In this document: positions 10,910-21,000 of the stretch, in pieces
How the letters are laid out: each line of letters starts with the position of its first letter
How positions within the stretch are numbered: position 1 is the first letter of the stretch
Assembly: GCA_019677205.1 (NCBI GenBank)
Contig: JAAMXY010000738.1
Coordinates: 1 to 64,000, forward strand
Direction of reading: 5' to 3'
Source: Pinguiococcus pyrenoidosus
Taxonomy: Eukaryota; Sar; Pinguiophyceae; Pinguiochrysidales; Pinguiochrysidaceae
DNA length: 64,000 nucleotides
Program-made: the position numbers and the translations under genes
The notes under the pieces: generated by a model
What the model saw: the letters and a program-made list of their open reading frames with translations, nothing else
Databases searched by the model: none
Told to the model about the DNA's origin: nothing

Positions 10910-12922
10910 TCAGGATGCCCGCTTCGCTCGTCCGCTGGTGTACCTTCTCCTGATGCAGGAAGGAGCCAAGCTCTGGTCAGGTCCCGCATGGGGGCTTTGG
11001 AGCACCGGTGGCGCGCAGTCGATTTGGAACATTCCTGCGCCGCTGAAGGAGCTCCGACGCACCTCTTGGTCGTCCGCTTCAGCCCCTTTCCTGATCTTCG
11101 CGGGGCGCTTTCGTCTCTCGGTTCTATCTGGGTTGTTGTGGAGACGCCTCTGGGCCACCTCAAGTAGCTGGATCTGGAAGCTGGGAAAGGCCACCAGAAT
11201 GTCGTCCAGGTCTCCCTTGTAGAGCACAAAAAGGTTGCAATCCACCAGCGCGACGATGTCCGCGGTGCGGCGGGAGTCCTCCATGAACAGAGCGATCTCG
11301 CCGAAGTAGTAGCCCGGCAAGAGCGTCTTGACCACGCCAATGCCCTCCACCTCGATGTTCATCGCGCCCTCATGAAGAAAGTACATGCACTTCCCGATGT
11401 CCCCGGCCTTCGTGATGCTGTCGCCGGCCAGACAGCTCTGCGCCTCCAGCGCCATCACGACGGCCCGCCGAAGGGACTCCTCAGCATCGGTGAACAGGTC
11501 GCAGCTGGACACCATGTCGGCGCACACCGCCACCTTGAGCTCCCTTTGCATCCGCACAGGAAAGAGCTTAAGAACCACGTCCATAGTGGCGCGGTTCGCC
11601 TCCTTGGACGTGTGGTCCAGGTAGCGATAGAGCCGGTACTGCATCTCTTCGCTCGCCGCGGCCTTGCATTGGCGAAGGAAGGATCGCAGGAGAAAGATCT
11701 TCTGAAAGTGCTGCCGAGTGCTTGCGTCTAGGTGGTGCAGGAGCACGCACACCGTGCCCACGATCAAGGCGTTCATGAAGGTCGCGAAGACGAAGACCAC
11801 GACGCTGTAGCCTTTCTCCCAGCCATTCACCGGCACGATATCTCCGTAGCCTCCTGTGGTGGCGGTCGAGCCGGCCCAGTAGATGCCGTTTAGGAGGCGA
11901 TACCAGCGGTCGGCGAACTCGCCATTGATGTTCTCTTCGGAAGTCTGCGCAGTCCAGCCTCTGGTTGCAACGCCGATGAAGACGAAGAGGCTGCCCATGT
12001 AGTGAATCGCAATGACTAGGCCCGTCACAACGCCGGCGATCCGCAGGCCCAGGAGCAGACCGCCGGAAACCAGACTGATCCACCCCGTCTGCACACCGAT
12101 GAGCTTGTTCATCCTCTCCGCCAGCGGCGCCAAGCGCAATGCGTACGTGGCCTTGAGGAGGTGGAATGGTGCGTAGGCGCCATGCAGCTGCAGGAGGTCG
12201 ACGACGAGGCCCACCACGACCTGGCTGACGTCCAGCACCAGCCTGCCCGTGAAGTAGCGAGCCCAGATGTGCCGCAGGCTCATCACGACCTTCTGGCCGG
12301 AGGCCACGTAGGTTTGAGCTGGAAGACGGGAGCGCGTGCCGCTGCTGCTACCGCTACCGCTCGACTTCCTCAAGACTCTCTCGATGTTCCGCATCTGGAC
12401 GAGGTTGGAGTCGCCTCGGGAGGACCACAAGCACCAGGGCCTGCGGCGCTTCTTGCACCTCGCGCTGCGCTCCGGCCAGGGCTCGTCCCAGTGGCCGGTG
12501 AAGAAGTTCAGCAAGATGTCCGCGCTGAACCAGGCGTGGCAGGCCAGCATGGCCACCTGGACCGGCTCCCAGTACTCCTCGTAGCCATGCGCGACCTGCA
12601 CTGGCGCCACGGCCAGCACGAACGCCATTGGGAGCAGCGACACCACGTCCCACGACACTCTCAGCAGCGAGTTGGGGTGGATGGCGCCAGCGTCCACGGG
12701 CAGGGAGGACAGCTGTGCCAGGCCAGCGCCCTTGGCTCCCACTTCAAGCAGGGATCTCTGGCTTCCAAAGCCCACCGTGTCGGCCAGACTCCTCTGGACG
12801 GACATCTGCAGGTGGTTGAGGAACGGCAGCCCCTCCAGGCTGTTGGACGGCGTCACTCTGCCGCTCTCCTGCGGCGTTCCGCCCATCTCGCTTGGCTCTC
12901 CCGGGCTCTCCAGGCCGCCCAA
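10910..12922 (-). CDS. Cyclic-nucleotide-binding-domain K+ channel (CNG/HCN/EAG-like)
   Basis: Single exon, 670 residues. The N-terminus (about 110 aa) is Gly/Ser/Pro-rich. Six membrane segments follow, beginning SWDVVSLLPMAFVLAVAPV and including FSADILLNFFTGHWDEP, typical of S2-S3 of this superfamily. The pore helix and filter read STATTGGYGDIVPV, then S6 (GYSVVVFVFATFMNALIVG). A C-linker and a cyclic-nucleotide-binding domain end the fold, with the cassette PGYYFGEIALFMEDSRRTADIVAL. The filter is TTGGYGD where TTVGYGD/TTIGYGD is usual, so valine is replaced by glycine. Ligand gating by cAMP or cGMP is inferred from the family. The tail after the domain is basic. Unlike its neighbours the gene has no intron. 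A second in-frame ATG lies at 12886. Confidence 0.9.
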   Translation of the reverse strand: MGGLESPGEPSEMGGTPQESGRVTPSNSLEGLPFLNHLQMSVQRSLADTVGFGSQRSLLEVGAKGAGLAQLSSLPVDAGAIHPNSLLRVSWDVVSLLPMAFVLAVAPVQVAHGYEEYWEPVQVAMLACHAWFSADILLNFFTGHWDEPWPERSARCKKRRRPWCLWSSRGDSNLVQMRNIERVLRKSSGSGSSSGTRSRLPAQTYVASGQKVVMSLRHIWARYFTGRLVLDVSQVVVGLVVDLLQLHGAYAPFHLLKATYALRLAPLAERMNKLIGVQTGWISLVSGGLLLGLRIAGVVTGLVIAIHYMGSLFVFIGVATRGWTAQTSEENINGEFADRWYRLLNGIYWAGSTATTGGYGDIVPVNGWEKGYSVVVFVFATFMNALIVGTVCVLLHHLDASTRQHFQKIFLLRSFLRQCKAAASEEMQYRLYRYLDHTSKEANRATMDVVLKLFPVRMQRELKVAVCADMVSSCDLFTDAEESLRRAVVMALEAQSCLAGDSITKAGDIGKCMYFLHEGAMNIEVEGIGVVKTLLPGYYFGEIALFMEDSRRTADIVALVDCNLFVLYKGDLDDILVAFPSFQIQLLEVAQRRLHNNPDRTERRKRPAKIRKGAEADDQEVRRSSFSGAGMFQIDCAPPVLQSPHAGPDQSLAPSCIRRRYTSGRAKRAS

Positions 12923-13097
12923 CTCCTCCCACGCCCTCCCACGCCCCCTCCGTAGCCGCCGGGGCGCGCTGCGAGGCCGGCGGAAGAGGCATGATCCCTT
13001 CGCCCTGGCCCTAACGGCTCTCCGGCGGCCTCTGGAGCGCTACGGCAACGTCAGGGCCTTCCTGGCTCTATAGCACAGCGGGACAGGCGGGGACAGC
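12923..13097. promoter_or_regulatory. Compact divergent promoter
   Basis: Only 175 bases separate the channel and coilin-like start codons, so both promoters must lie here or overlap the coding ends. No motif is assigned. Confidence 0.45.
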
Positions 13098-14596
13098 ATG
13101 GCGCCACGGCGCATCTTCGTCGAGGTCCACGGCGAGGCTGGCAGGGTAACGAGGCAGCTGATGGAGCTGTGGAGCGGCAGTGAAGTGCTGCGTGCGACGG
13201 ACGTGGCGCAAAAGATCGCCGGCTCCGCTGACCGGGTACATCTCCGCGCCGCATCTCTTCTGACTCGCCGAGTCGTTTTGGAGGGGGGAAAGCTAACGAT
13301 TTGCTAGGATGCCAGTGTCGGCCGGGAGGTGGTGGAGGTGTCGGTGGAGGGATTCGCGGTGTCGTCGGAGAGCTGTGGCAGCGTTTTCCGAGATGGGGAT
13401 CGAGTCACCATCCGCCTGGGCCGGGCTCTCTCGCCACTGAGGGCGCAGGAGAGCACCAGGGCTGCGCCTTCTCCCTCGCGGCGGCTGCCTAAGGCATCTG
13501 GGGAGCGGAAGGCGAAGGTATCGACTCTGGAGGCGTTGACACATTTGAAAGAAGCGAGTTCCAAGTCACCTGCAGAGCGGCGGAAAAGGAAGAAGAGGTG
13601 CGTTGCAACGCTTTGCTGGAGAGGGCCTTCTTCTCTTGCAGCGTTTTTCTGGCGCTCTTTGCTGAGGACGACCTATCATCTCTATTTGCAGAGGGCGGGA
13701 GGTGGTGTTGGCGCAGGTTCATGACTTCTTCGAGAAATGGCCGGCGTCAGCTGCGACGGAGATCCGGAGCGGCGACGTGATCCTGTGTCGGCCGCCCGCT
13801 TCTGCGGAGGCGTCCGGACTTGGAGATGTCGAAAGCGTCGAAAGGTAGGACAAGCAGGCAATCAGCATGAGGAGGGAATGGCGAAGTGCTGGTCTAATGG
13901 ACTTGAATCGCGGTCGAAGGCTCCGTTTGGCCGTCCTCGTGCGGGTGGATCCGGACACGGGCAGCGCGACGCTGGTGCCGCCGAGCGTCTCCCAGCGACA
14001 GCAGGCGCTACAGGTTCGTGCGCTTTTCAGCCTTTCCAGCCTTTTCGTCCCTTCCATCTTTTCCATCCTTTCCATCCTTTCCAGCCTTTTCGGCCTCTCT
14101 AGCCTTTCCATCCTTTCCAGCCTTTCCAGCGGCTGCAGCACGCCCACAGGCTTTGTGCATGTGCCGACCCTAACAGGGCCGCTGGTCTCTCTTCATTGCC
14201 AGGTCGTGTCCAAGTGGCAAACGCTCCGAGGTAGGCAGCTGCCCAGCTGGGAAAGGGGAGGTGGCAGAGCGGCACCTGAGGCTGACGCTCGTGTTTCGAA
14301 ACCCCACAAGGCATTCACACCGGCGTGCCAAGCCTCCCGGTGTCCCTGGAGCAGGCGGTAGAGCTTGCCGCCTTCACCGCATCCCAAGATCTGAAGGTCG
14401 TGTCCCGGCTCCCGCACCAGGTGCGCCGGCTGCAGAGAGGAAGATCCACTGCTGCACCGCAAAGCTTTTCTGGGAAGCTGCTAGCTAACAGGTTCTGGGC
14501 TAGGCGCCGGTGGCTCCCGAGCGGCACTGGGCTGCGAATGACTTTCTGGAGATGCTCAACGCGAAGCGAGCGGCGCTGGGGAATGGACGGACATAG
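13098..14596 (+). CDS. Coilin-like nuclear protein (tentative)
   Basis: Exons join in phase as follows: 13098 to about 13241 (MAPRRIFVEVHGEAGRV... IAGSADR), then DASVGREVVEVSVEG... SVFRDGDRVTIRL ending in a basic KRKKR patch, then GREVVLAQVHDFFEKW... IRSGDVILCRPP, then LRLAVLVRVDPDTGSATLVP, further short exons, and a last exon APVAPERHWAANDFLEML... closing at TAG 14594-14596. The order matches coilin, the Cajal body scaffold: a ubiquitin-like N-terminus ending in RDxDxxxVxL, a basic nuclear signal, then a Tudor-like C-terminus with 'GDxI' and 'VDPDTGxxTLVP'. Coilin sequences diverge strongly, so this is a structural match only. One intron contains the pyrimidine repeat at 14027-14133. Alternatives: another Tudor or SH3-barrel nuclear protein. 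Confidence 0.5.
14027..14133 (+). repeat. Pyrimidine-rich tandem repeat (CCTTTCCAGC / CCTTTCCATC units)
   Basis: About ten degenerate 9-11 base units on the sense strand inside an intron of the coilin-like gene. The repeat contains many potential polypyrimidine-CAG acceptors in a row before the exon that begins GTCGTGTCC at about 14203. Confidence 0.85.
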
Positions 14597-14736
14597 GATC
14601 GGAAGCCAAGCTCCAGATATCCGGGGCTCCGGGCACCTTGGGCTCGTCCTTTGACATGAAGGTCAACAACACAACACCTGTTCCATCGTCTGCCTTTCTT
14701 GTTCCTCGATGCTCCGCACAGCCAAGGAGCACGTTG
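14597..14736. other. Convergent 3' gap
   Basis: About 140 bases between the stop of the coilin-like gene and that of the CHMP5 gene. No feature is recognised. Confidence 0.4.
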
Positions 14737-15748
14737 CTACGACGCTTGCGGTGCAATGGGAAGTCCGAACTCATCCACCTTCTCCTCCGCTGTTGCCGGC
14801 TGAGCCGGCTGCGGTTGGGCGGGCAGCACACCTGTCGTGGAGCAGGATCCGCCGTCAGTGTATCCGAAGGTCGCAGAGAAGCAACAACATGCCGCGCTTC
14901 CACGAGACCTGTGGGTTCTACGGGCAGGCCGGCTGGAGCCAAGAAGGACGGCGTGGCCTCTTCTTCGCCCAGCTCCTCATCAAAGATGTCATCCCCCAGC
15001 GCGTCCAGCTCCGCGTCGATGTCGGCGTCGTCCAGCTCGTCGACGTTATAGTTGCGCCCCAGCGCTTCGTTCACCTCTTCCAAGTCCTCGAACATGTCGG
15101 CGAGGTCGTCGGTGACGTCCTCGATCTCACCGATATTGATCTTGGCATACTCCTGATTCAATTACGTTGGTCGGCATCGCAGACGTTGAGCTCAGAAAAC
15201 CTGCTCTGTCCACGTTTTCCCGGAGAGAAAGAGGGAGGAGGCGGCTTCTTTCTTACCGTTTTCAAGGTGGTGGTCGCCGCTTTCATCGCCTCTACTGTGG
15301 TGATGTTGTCCTTGGCGCTATCGATCGCGAACGCAGTCTTCGGATACGAATGGAGTCCATTGTGAGAGGGTTGCACGGTGTACAGGCCCCATCCGAAGCG
15401 GTCGACGCCGCACCTGGTCTACGTTGAACGCTTGTGCCGCCGTGTGATCTCGCTGCTGCTCGTACATCTTCTTCCGCTTGAGAACTTGTGCCGCGCGGCG
15501 GCGAATATTGGCCTTTGCGGGACCTGAGGCGCTTCAAATTGTTAGTCCTTTGGCCCCCCCGAGTTCGCGCTTTTTCCTCTGGACGCACCGCGCGCTTTCG
15601 CCATTTGCGCCTTGTACTTGCGCAGCTCTGCGTCCAGAGACGCGATCTTCTTGTCTAGGTTCCCCTCCCGCTCCGTGAGCCGCCCCTGTGCGTCCGAGAG
15701 CGACGGCGCTGGCTTCTCTTCTTTCTTGCGGCCGAAGAGTCGGTGCAT
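14737..15748 (-). CDS. CHMP5: CHMP5/VPS60 ESCRT-III-related protein
   Basis: Five exons give about 229 residues, against about 219 for human CHMP5. The start is MHRLFGRKKEEKPAPSL, the classic CHMP5 N-terminus. It is followed by LDKKIASLDAELRKYKAQM, then PAKANIRRRAAQVLKRKKMYEQQRD, then AIDSAKDNITTVEAMKAA, then INIGEIEDVTDDLADMFEDLEEVNEALG, and the acidic segment DADIDAELDALGDD. The end is KVDEFGLPIAPQAS before TAG at 14737-14739, matching VDEFGLPQIP of the family, which binds LIP5/Vta1. The role is as an accessory ESCRT-III subunit at endosomes. Each junction keeps phase (ARG/PAKAN, VDQ/TAFAI, LKT/EYAKI, PTG/VLPAQ). The intron after exon 1 has an ACTAAC branch site. Confidence 0.93.
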
Positions 15749-17100
15749 GTTGCGTTACAGCTCCTCGCAGGTCGAGTCCGACGACGCAAAAGCTGCACCC
15801 CGGTGGTCGCGAGCGGCCTTCGTGAGGCAAAGCACAGCAAAAGACGCGCACTTCGGGCCTGAGAGCGCTGTGGCGATGGCTTCTGCGCTTCGTCGGACCT
15901 TCGTGTCTTGCTGTGATATGGCTTAACAAGCCACGGAACCCATTGGACGGTGGAGTTTCTTTTTCTCTTCGGTGTTACTTGGCCTGTGATACCCGGTGGG
16001 TAAAGAATTTGGATAGGAAGAAGAAAGATCTCGAAAGAGGCAGCCATCGAGGGGCATCGCAGGCGTCAGCTGACGGCAGTTTGTTGCTTTGTTGCTTTGT
16101 TGCTTTGTTGCTTTGTTGCCGTCGCTCGCTCAGCCAGAAGCGCTGTCGTCAATCAGCTTTTGTCGCCGATCAAGAAGCTGGACAAATCGGCCATGGCTGC
16201 GCGCGAGCCTCATGCAGGCTCTCAAACGCGCCATGCGCAGCCAGGTGTGCGTGCGGCCGTGTATCCTTAGCGAGTAGCTAGCTACAAGTGGCTGGCTGCT
16301 AGCTAGTCGACGTCACTGCTACCTAACTATTCGCCGCCGCTTCCGGGGTTGGTTTGGCGGAGAAGCTCTTCCGGGCACGGCTGGTGACGCGTGTCCAGAC
16401 ATGTCCGCAGGCGACGAGCAGGACGGGTCGAAGAAGCTTCCTCGAACGACGCTAGAAGAAGATGGGGCTGACGTGGAGCACTTCCTTCATCGATCGAGAA
16501 GCCTTTCCTAGTCACCCGGATCTGGAATCATGTGTCGAAATGTGATATGTCTCTCTGTCCAGGCATCTTGGAGTGCCCTGGACTAGCGCATTCGGAAGCA
16601 GGGGAGCGGCTTCTACAGGTCTATTGGGTCGCACAAGAACCTTCACAAGTCCACATGCCCCGGCGTGACTGTCTCCCCGGTGGCTTCTTTGGACAGGAAT
16701 CGCTCCTGGAATCATAGCGTGGTCCCGCCGTCCGGAACTTTTCCTCCGTCTTTGCTTCAGCGTCCACGCAAGCGAGGCCAGGCGAGCGCATGTTTTAAGC
16801 CAATAAGCATCTTGCTGTTCGGCATGGCCAATGGAAGTGCCCCAATTCAGGGCCAGATCGACGTCTGGCTTCCTCGATCCCGGTTTGCTCAGGCAGCGGT
16901 TTAGCGAGACATGTCCCTGGAATCCTGACTCAGTTCTCGAGGACCCCGTCACGGTCTTCACTGGCGCTGATTGGTCCAGTCCCCGCCGGCTGCCACAAGT
17001 CCCCGCACATAGGCGAAGTCATCGGGTGCACATCAAGCCGGAGCCGGAGCTCATTGGTCTGAGCTGCAGCCAATGCCCGTTTGCGGATCCCGCCAGGTGG
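15749..17100. other. Divergent interval; possible upstream exons of the polyglutamine gene
   Basis: No complete gene can be supported. Short + strand open stretches look protein-like: an ATG at 16401 opening 36 codons (MSAGDEQDGSKKLPRTTLEE...), and a piece at about 16562-16617 (GILECPGLAHSEAGERLLQ) bounded by TCCAG and CAGGT. They could be early exons of the gene to the right. A minus-strand frame (16930-17682) is Ser/Arg-rich and less convincing. Confidence 0.3.
16080..16119. repeat. (GTTGCTTT)n tandem repeat
   Basis: Four to five near-perfect copies of an 8-base unit, GTTGCTTT, in non-coding sequence upstream of the CHMP5 gene. Confidence 0.9.
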
Positions 17101-17468
17101 TCGTTTGGCCAGGGCGTCTCTTAAAATGGCTGTCCTCACAAGGGCGTTCGAAGTTGTCCGCACTCCTCTCCCGGCGCTTTGGGGCCTCCGTGGCTCCCTC
17201 GCACCTTCGCCCTCGCCGCGCTCTCGAGAAAAGCCCGCGGGGCGACGGAAGCGCGAAGCGAAGAGACCCGCGCACCGGCACAAAAGCGACGGAGACCAAG
17301 AGCCCGCGCAGAGCGATTTGAAGGAACGCGTGCTTGGCGCCACCTCAACGAGCCACCGAAGCCGCCCGCTTCGGGGCCCACGCCCCGACCGGTAAGAACG
17401 AGGCGCTTGCGATTCTGCACGCTCGGATGCGGCGCTGCTGGCCCCGGAATCCGCGCAAGTGAAGTAGA

Positions 17469-17968
17469 ATGAATGGTGCAGATGGGGCCATCCGAAGCCC
17501 CCCACTCCAGAGGGCGTCAACACCCCGGAAAACGCCGCAGAAAAGGAACGGGAAGACGAATACTTCAGCTTGGAAATGACTGGCGAGAGAGAATCCCGCG
17601 GGTGGCGCGTGGAAAGCGCGTTTGAGAGAAGTGGACACCCTCCAATCGGTGAGAATCGATGGTGCGCCAAGGCCTCTCGCACGCGAGTCGCCTGCTTCAG
17701 AGCGGAGGGGGTGAAGCTGCAGAAGTCAGCGAGCGACAGAAGTGGAGAAAAGAGTGTCGTGCGACGTGATCATCGAGCGAGGATCACGCGCGAAAGGCGG
17801 GGTCAGCAAGCCGTATCTTCCCCATCTCGTCGACTTACTCAGCTTCGGCGATCCCTCTGTCTCTTTTCCCAGATGCACGGCCGGGACAGACCTTACGGGG
17901 GCTTTTATGCGGACAGCGAGCAGGGCAGACAGCACCAGCCGCCGCCGCAGCAACAGCAGCAACACCAG

Positions 17969-18000
<32 letters not shown>

Positions 18001-21000
18001 CAGCTACTACCCAGCGCAGCCCCCGCAGCAGGAGGTCCGCTCCGACAGTTGGGAGGCGAGCAGTCGCTATGGGGCGGCCTCGTATGGGGAGCCCGTGCAG
18101 GCCAACCCCTACGGTTTCGGTAGGATGGCGCCACCGTTCGAGCCTGGACAGGCGCCTCCGTTTCCAGCCTTGCCTCCCACCGCACCGCCGCAAGCGCTGG
18201 AGCAGCCGGGCCGGCGGAGCTTACCCGGCGCAGTGGATTTCCAAGGGAGCATGCCGAACAGGATGGCGCCTTTCCCTTCGCACCCGAGCGGCCTAGAGTA
18301 CCCGGCAAGGCAAGCTCCGATCCGAGGTGGGCGAGACGAAACCCCAGCCATGAACGAGCGGAGTCGGCAGCGGCCATGGGACGTCTACGGATCCGAGAGG
18401 GAACTGGGGACATCACGACAACCGATGGGCATAGTGGGGCCCTTGCCACCGGACGATGTAAGCTTCCGTCAAAACCTAGGAGACAGCAGCCTTGCGAGTT
18501 GTGGCACACGCCGTCGGGCTCCATGTGGCCCATACCACTCATGGGCACCGGGCAACGGGGCGTGAGCAGGGGCTGGGCAGCTCCGAGAGCCACCGATGCG
18601 AGTCCCTGTGCCGCCCCCGCGGTTTCTGTATCGGCACGGCTTTCCACATACATTTGCTCACTCCGACTTCTCTATAGGCGCCGCAGCATGGCACACGTTC
18701 GCCCTTCTACGTCCAGGTTGCGAGGCTTCGCAGATACCAGGCGAGCGAGGTGGGGCTTGGTGTTCTCAAGGAGGCAATGCAGTGACGTCTGGAGGGCCCT
18801 GGGACTCTGATTCCAACAATGAAAGCCCGGCACGCGTCGCCACTGCCCACGGACTGTCTCTATCTGTTGGTTGGTGCCACGAATTGCCGTGAGATGGTTC
18901 CTGATCCGCCTATGCGCCCTAGGGATTGCGGGACGTGTCTTTGCTGAGCCCGCGGAATCTGGGCGTGGAATGCGTCGAGTCACACCACCACGTTACGCCC
19001 ACCCCCAAGCCATCGCAGCGATTCTTGGCGTACCGGTAAGTCCAAGACACCAATCCGCTACATCCCCTACATGCGGCAGGTTCTAAGCGCAGCACCTGGC
19101 AGCGTCCGCATCTGCAGGAGATGCTCTGGGCAGAGCCGCCACATCGAGCTTGGCACTTATGCAGATCAGGTGCGGATCCACTACCCCTCTCTCTCTCCTT
19201 GTCATGCCAAACTCACGCATGGCTCCCCCCCTGCATCCGCGGACCATAGGAAAGCGCGTTGCTGATGAATGACGCACACGAGCTGAATCGTGGGCGATAC
19301 GAGAATCTTGTCCTCCTGACGCCGGAGGACCAAAAGTATCTCTTCATGCTCTCTGTTTGCCGCTCCAATCGAGGTGAGACGAATACCGCGCCACTACCGC
19401 AGGTTGCACATGCCCTGGACGGAGGGGGTGTCTGTGCCTTGCACCCCGGCAATCCCCCGTTTCCCCGCAATCAGCAAAATAAGCGATTCTTAGAACATGG
19501 TTCAAGACCGAATCTTCTTGGAAATTGGTTGTTGATATTCACGGAAGCAATGCCCTCGTTCCTCCTCGGTGTAGGTCGTCTGCAGCACACGCCGTTGGAT
19601 ATGGCTCTCCAAGATCGACTTGCTCGGAATGCGCACCGGATGTCCAGTTCGAAGAGAGGGGCCAAATGTACAGTTTCTTCTCTGTTGCCAGGCACCGCAG
19701 GAACCTCATCCTCTCACGCTGATGTTGTGGATTTTAACGCAGCATCGGCTGACATGGAGTCGTCCGGAGATGAAGCGGCCGAAGGTGCGAGAACCTGCCA
19801 TGTCTGGAGCCCCACCGTGGAGAACTCCGCGTGCACTAATGCAGTTGGGAATCGCTGAATCGCAGAGTCCAAAAGATCGGGAGCGGAGGACATCTCGGCT
19901 TCTGCGACGGATTCGCCCGGTATGAAGCCTCGAGGAGAGCGCTGCCACTGCGCATCTTACCTGGCTTGCTGCGTATCTGCTAGGGGCCTTGGCGAGAGCT
20001 GCAGGGGAAGATAGTGCAGTGGGAGATTCACCTAGGAAGAGTCTCGCCAAACGTGCGCGAACGCGGGACGATGCATCCAAGGGGCAGGGGAAGAGCTTGA
20101 AGCAAATCCACTGGTGGACCGACCCGGCAGCGACGGCGCTTCACGCCAGCAGGTAAGAGCCTCGAGAGGGACGTGCTGCTATTCTTCCACGCATGGAATC
20201 TTTGAAGACTCCTCACACATATTGATAGGGCGGCCGACAGCATCGAGCAGCTCCTGCGAGACAGCAAGTCCGAAGCCGTGCCAATTTTTATCAACGCAGC
20301 AGAGGAGCTTGTGTCAAGGTACGAAAGAGGGCTGACCGCGGAAAGATGGTGAGGCCTCGGAGACACTGGGCGGAAAAAGCGAGAGGGTGGCCGGTAGCAT
20401 GGACTTGTTCGAAGGCATAGCTACAGCGGTTGTTGGCTGGCCTTGCGAGATTGCCAAGGATGCCAGCTGAGCCCAACCTCAAGAAAATTCACCCAGTGCA
20501 AATTGACTGACAGCTGCTTTCGCGGGTCTAGGTCAAGCTTGGCTCATACCTTCCTGTCGCCACCTGCCCTGGATGCAGCGATGCGATCGGTTGTGCTGGT
20601 TCTGGAAGGTACAGAGACAGCTGCTCAGTCAACTTGCTTTGTGCCTGCCGCGTAATCCCCGCCCGATCCTGCTCCCCAGGGGTCCTGCCGGCGCTCCCGG
20701 AGAGGGCCAACGTGAGGAGAGCAGCATTGGCCATCATAACCTCCCTTACGTTTTCGTTCGGGTGTTTCGCGTACGACATGCACATGGAGTCCCTTCAAAG
20801 CATCGTGCAGGATGCTGTGCTGTCTCCTTGTCGGGTAGAAACCAACCCTCGCCTGTCCACGTGGAGCTCGAGCAGGCGCCCTCATCCACTGTTCACCTCG
20901 GCATCTTTCAGGGCATCGGCGTGGACGGCAGGGCAGCAGGCCGCATCGTAGCTTTCGTTCTTGGTGGAGATACTCTGTATCCCGTTGCGTTGCAGACGAT

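Noticed and set aside
16930-17682. 250-codon minus-strand frame as a gene
   Set aside because: Ser/Arg-rich, with no exon borders and no domain; the opposite strand offers exon-like segments. Left as unassigned.
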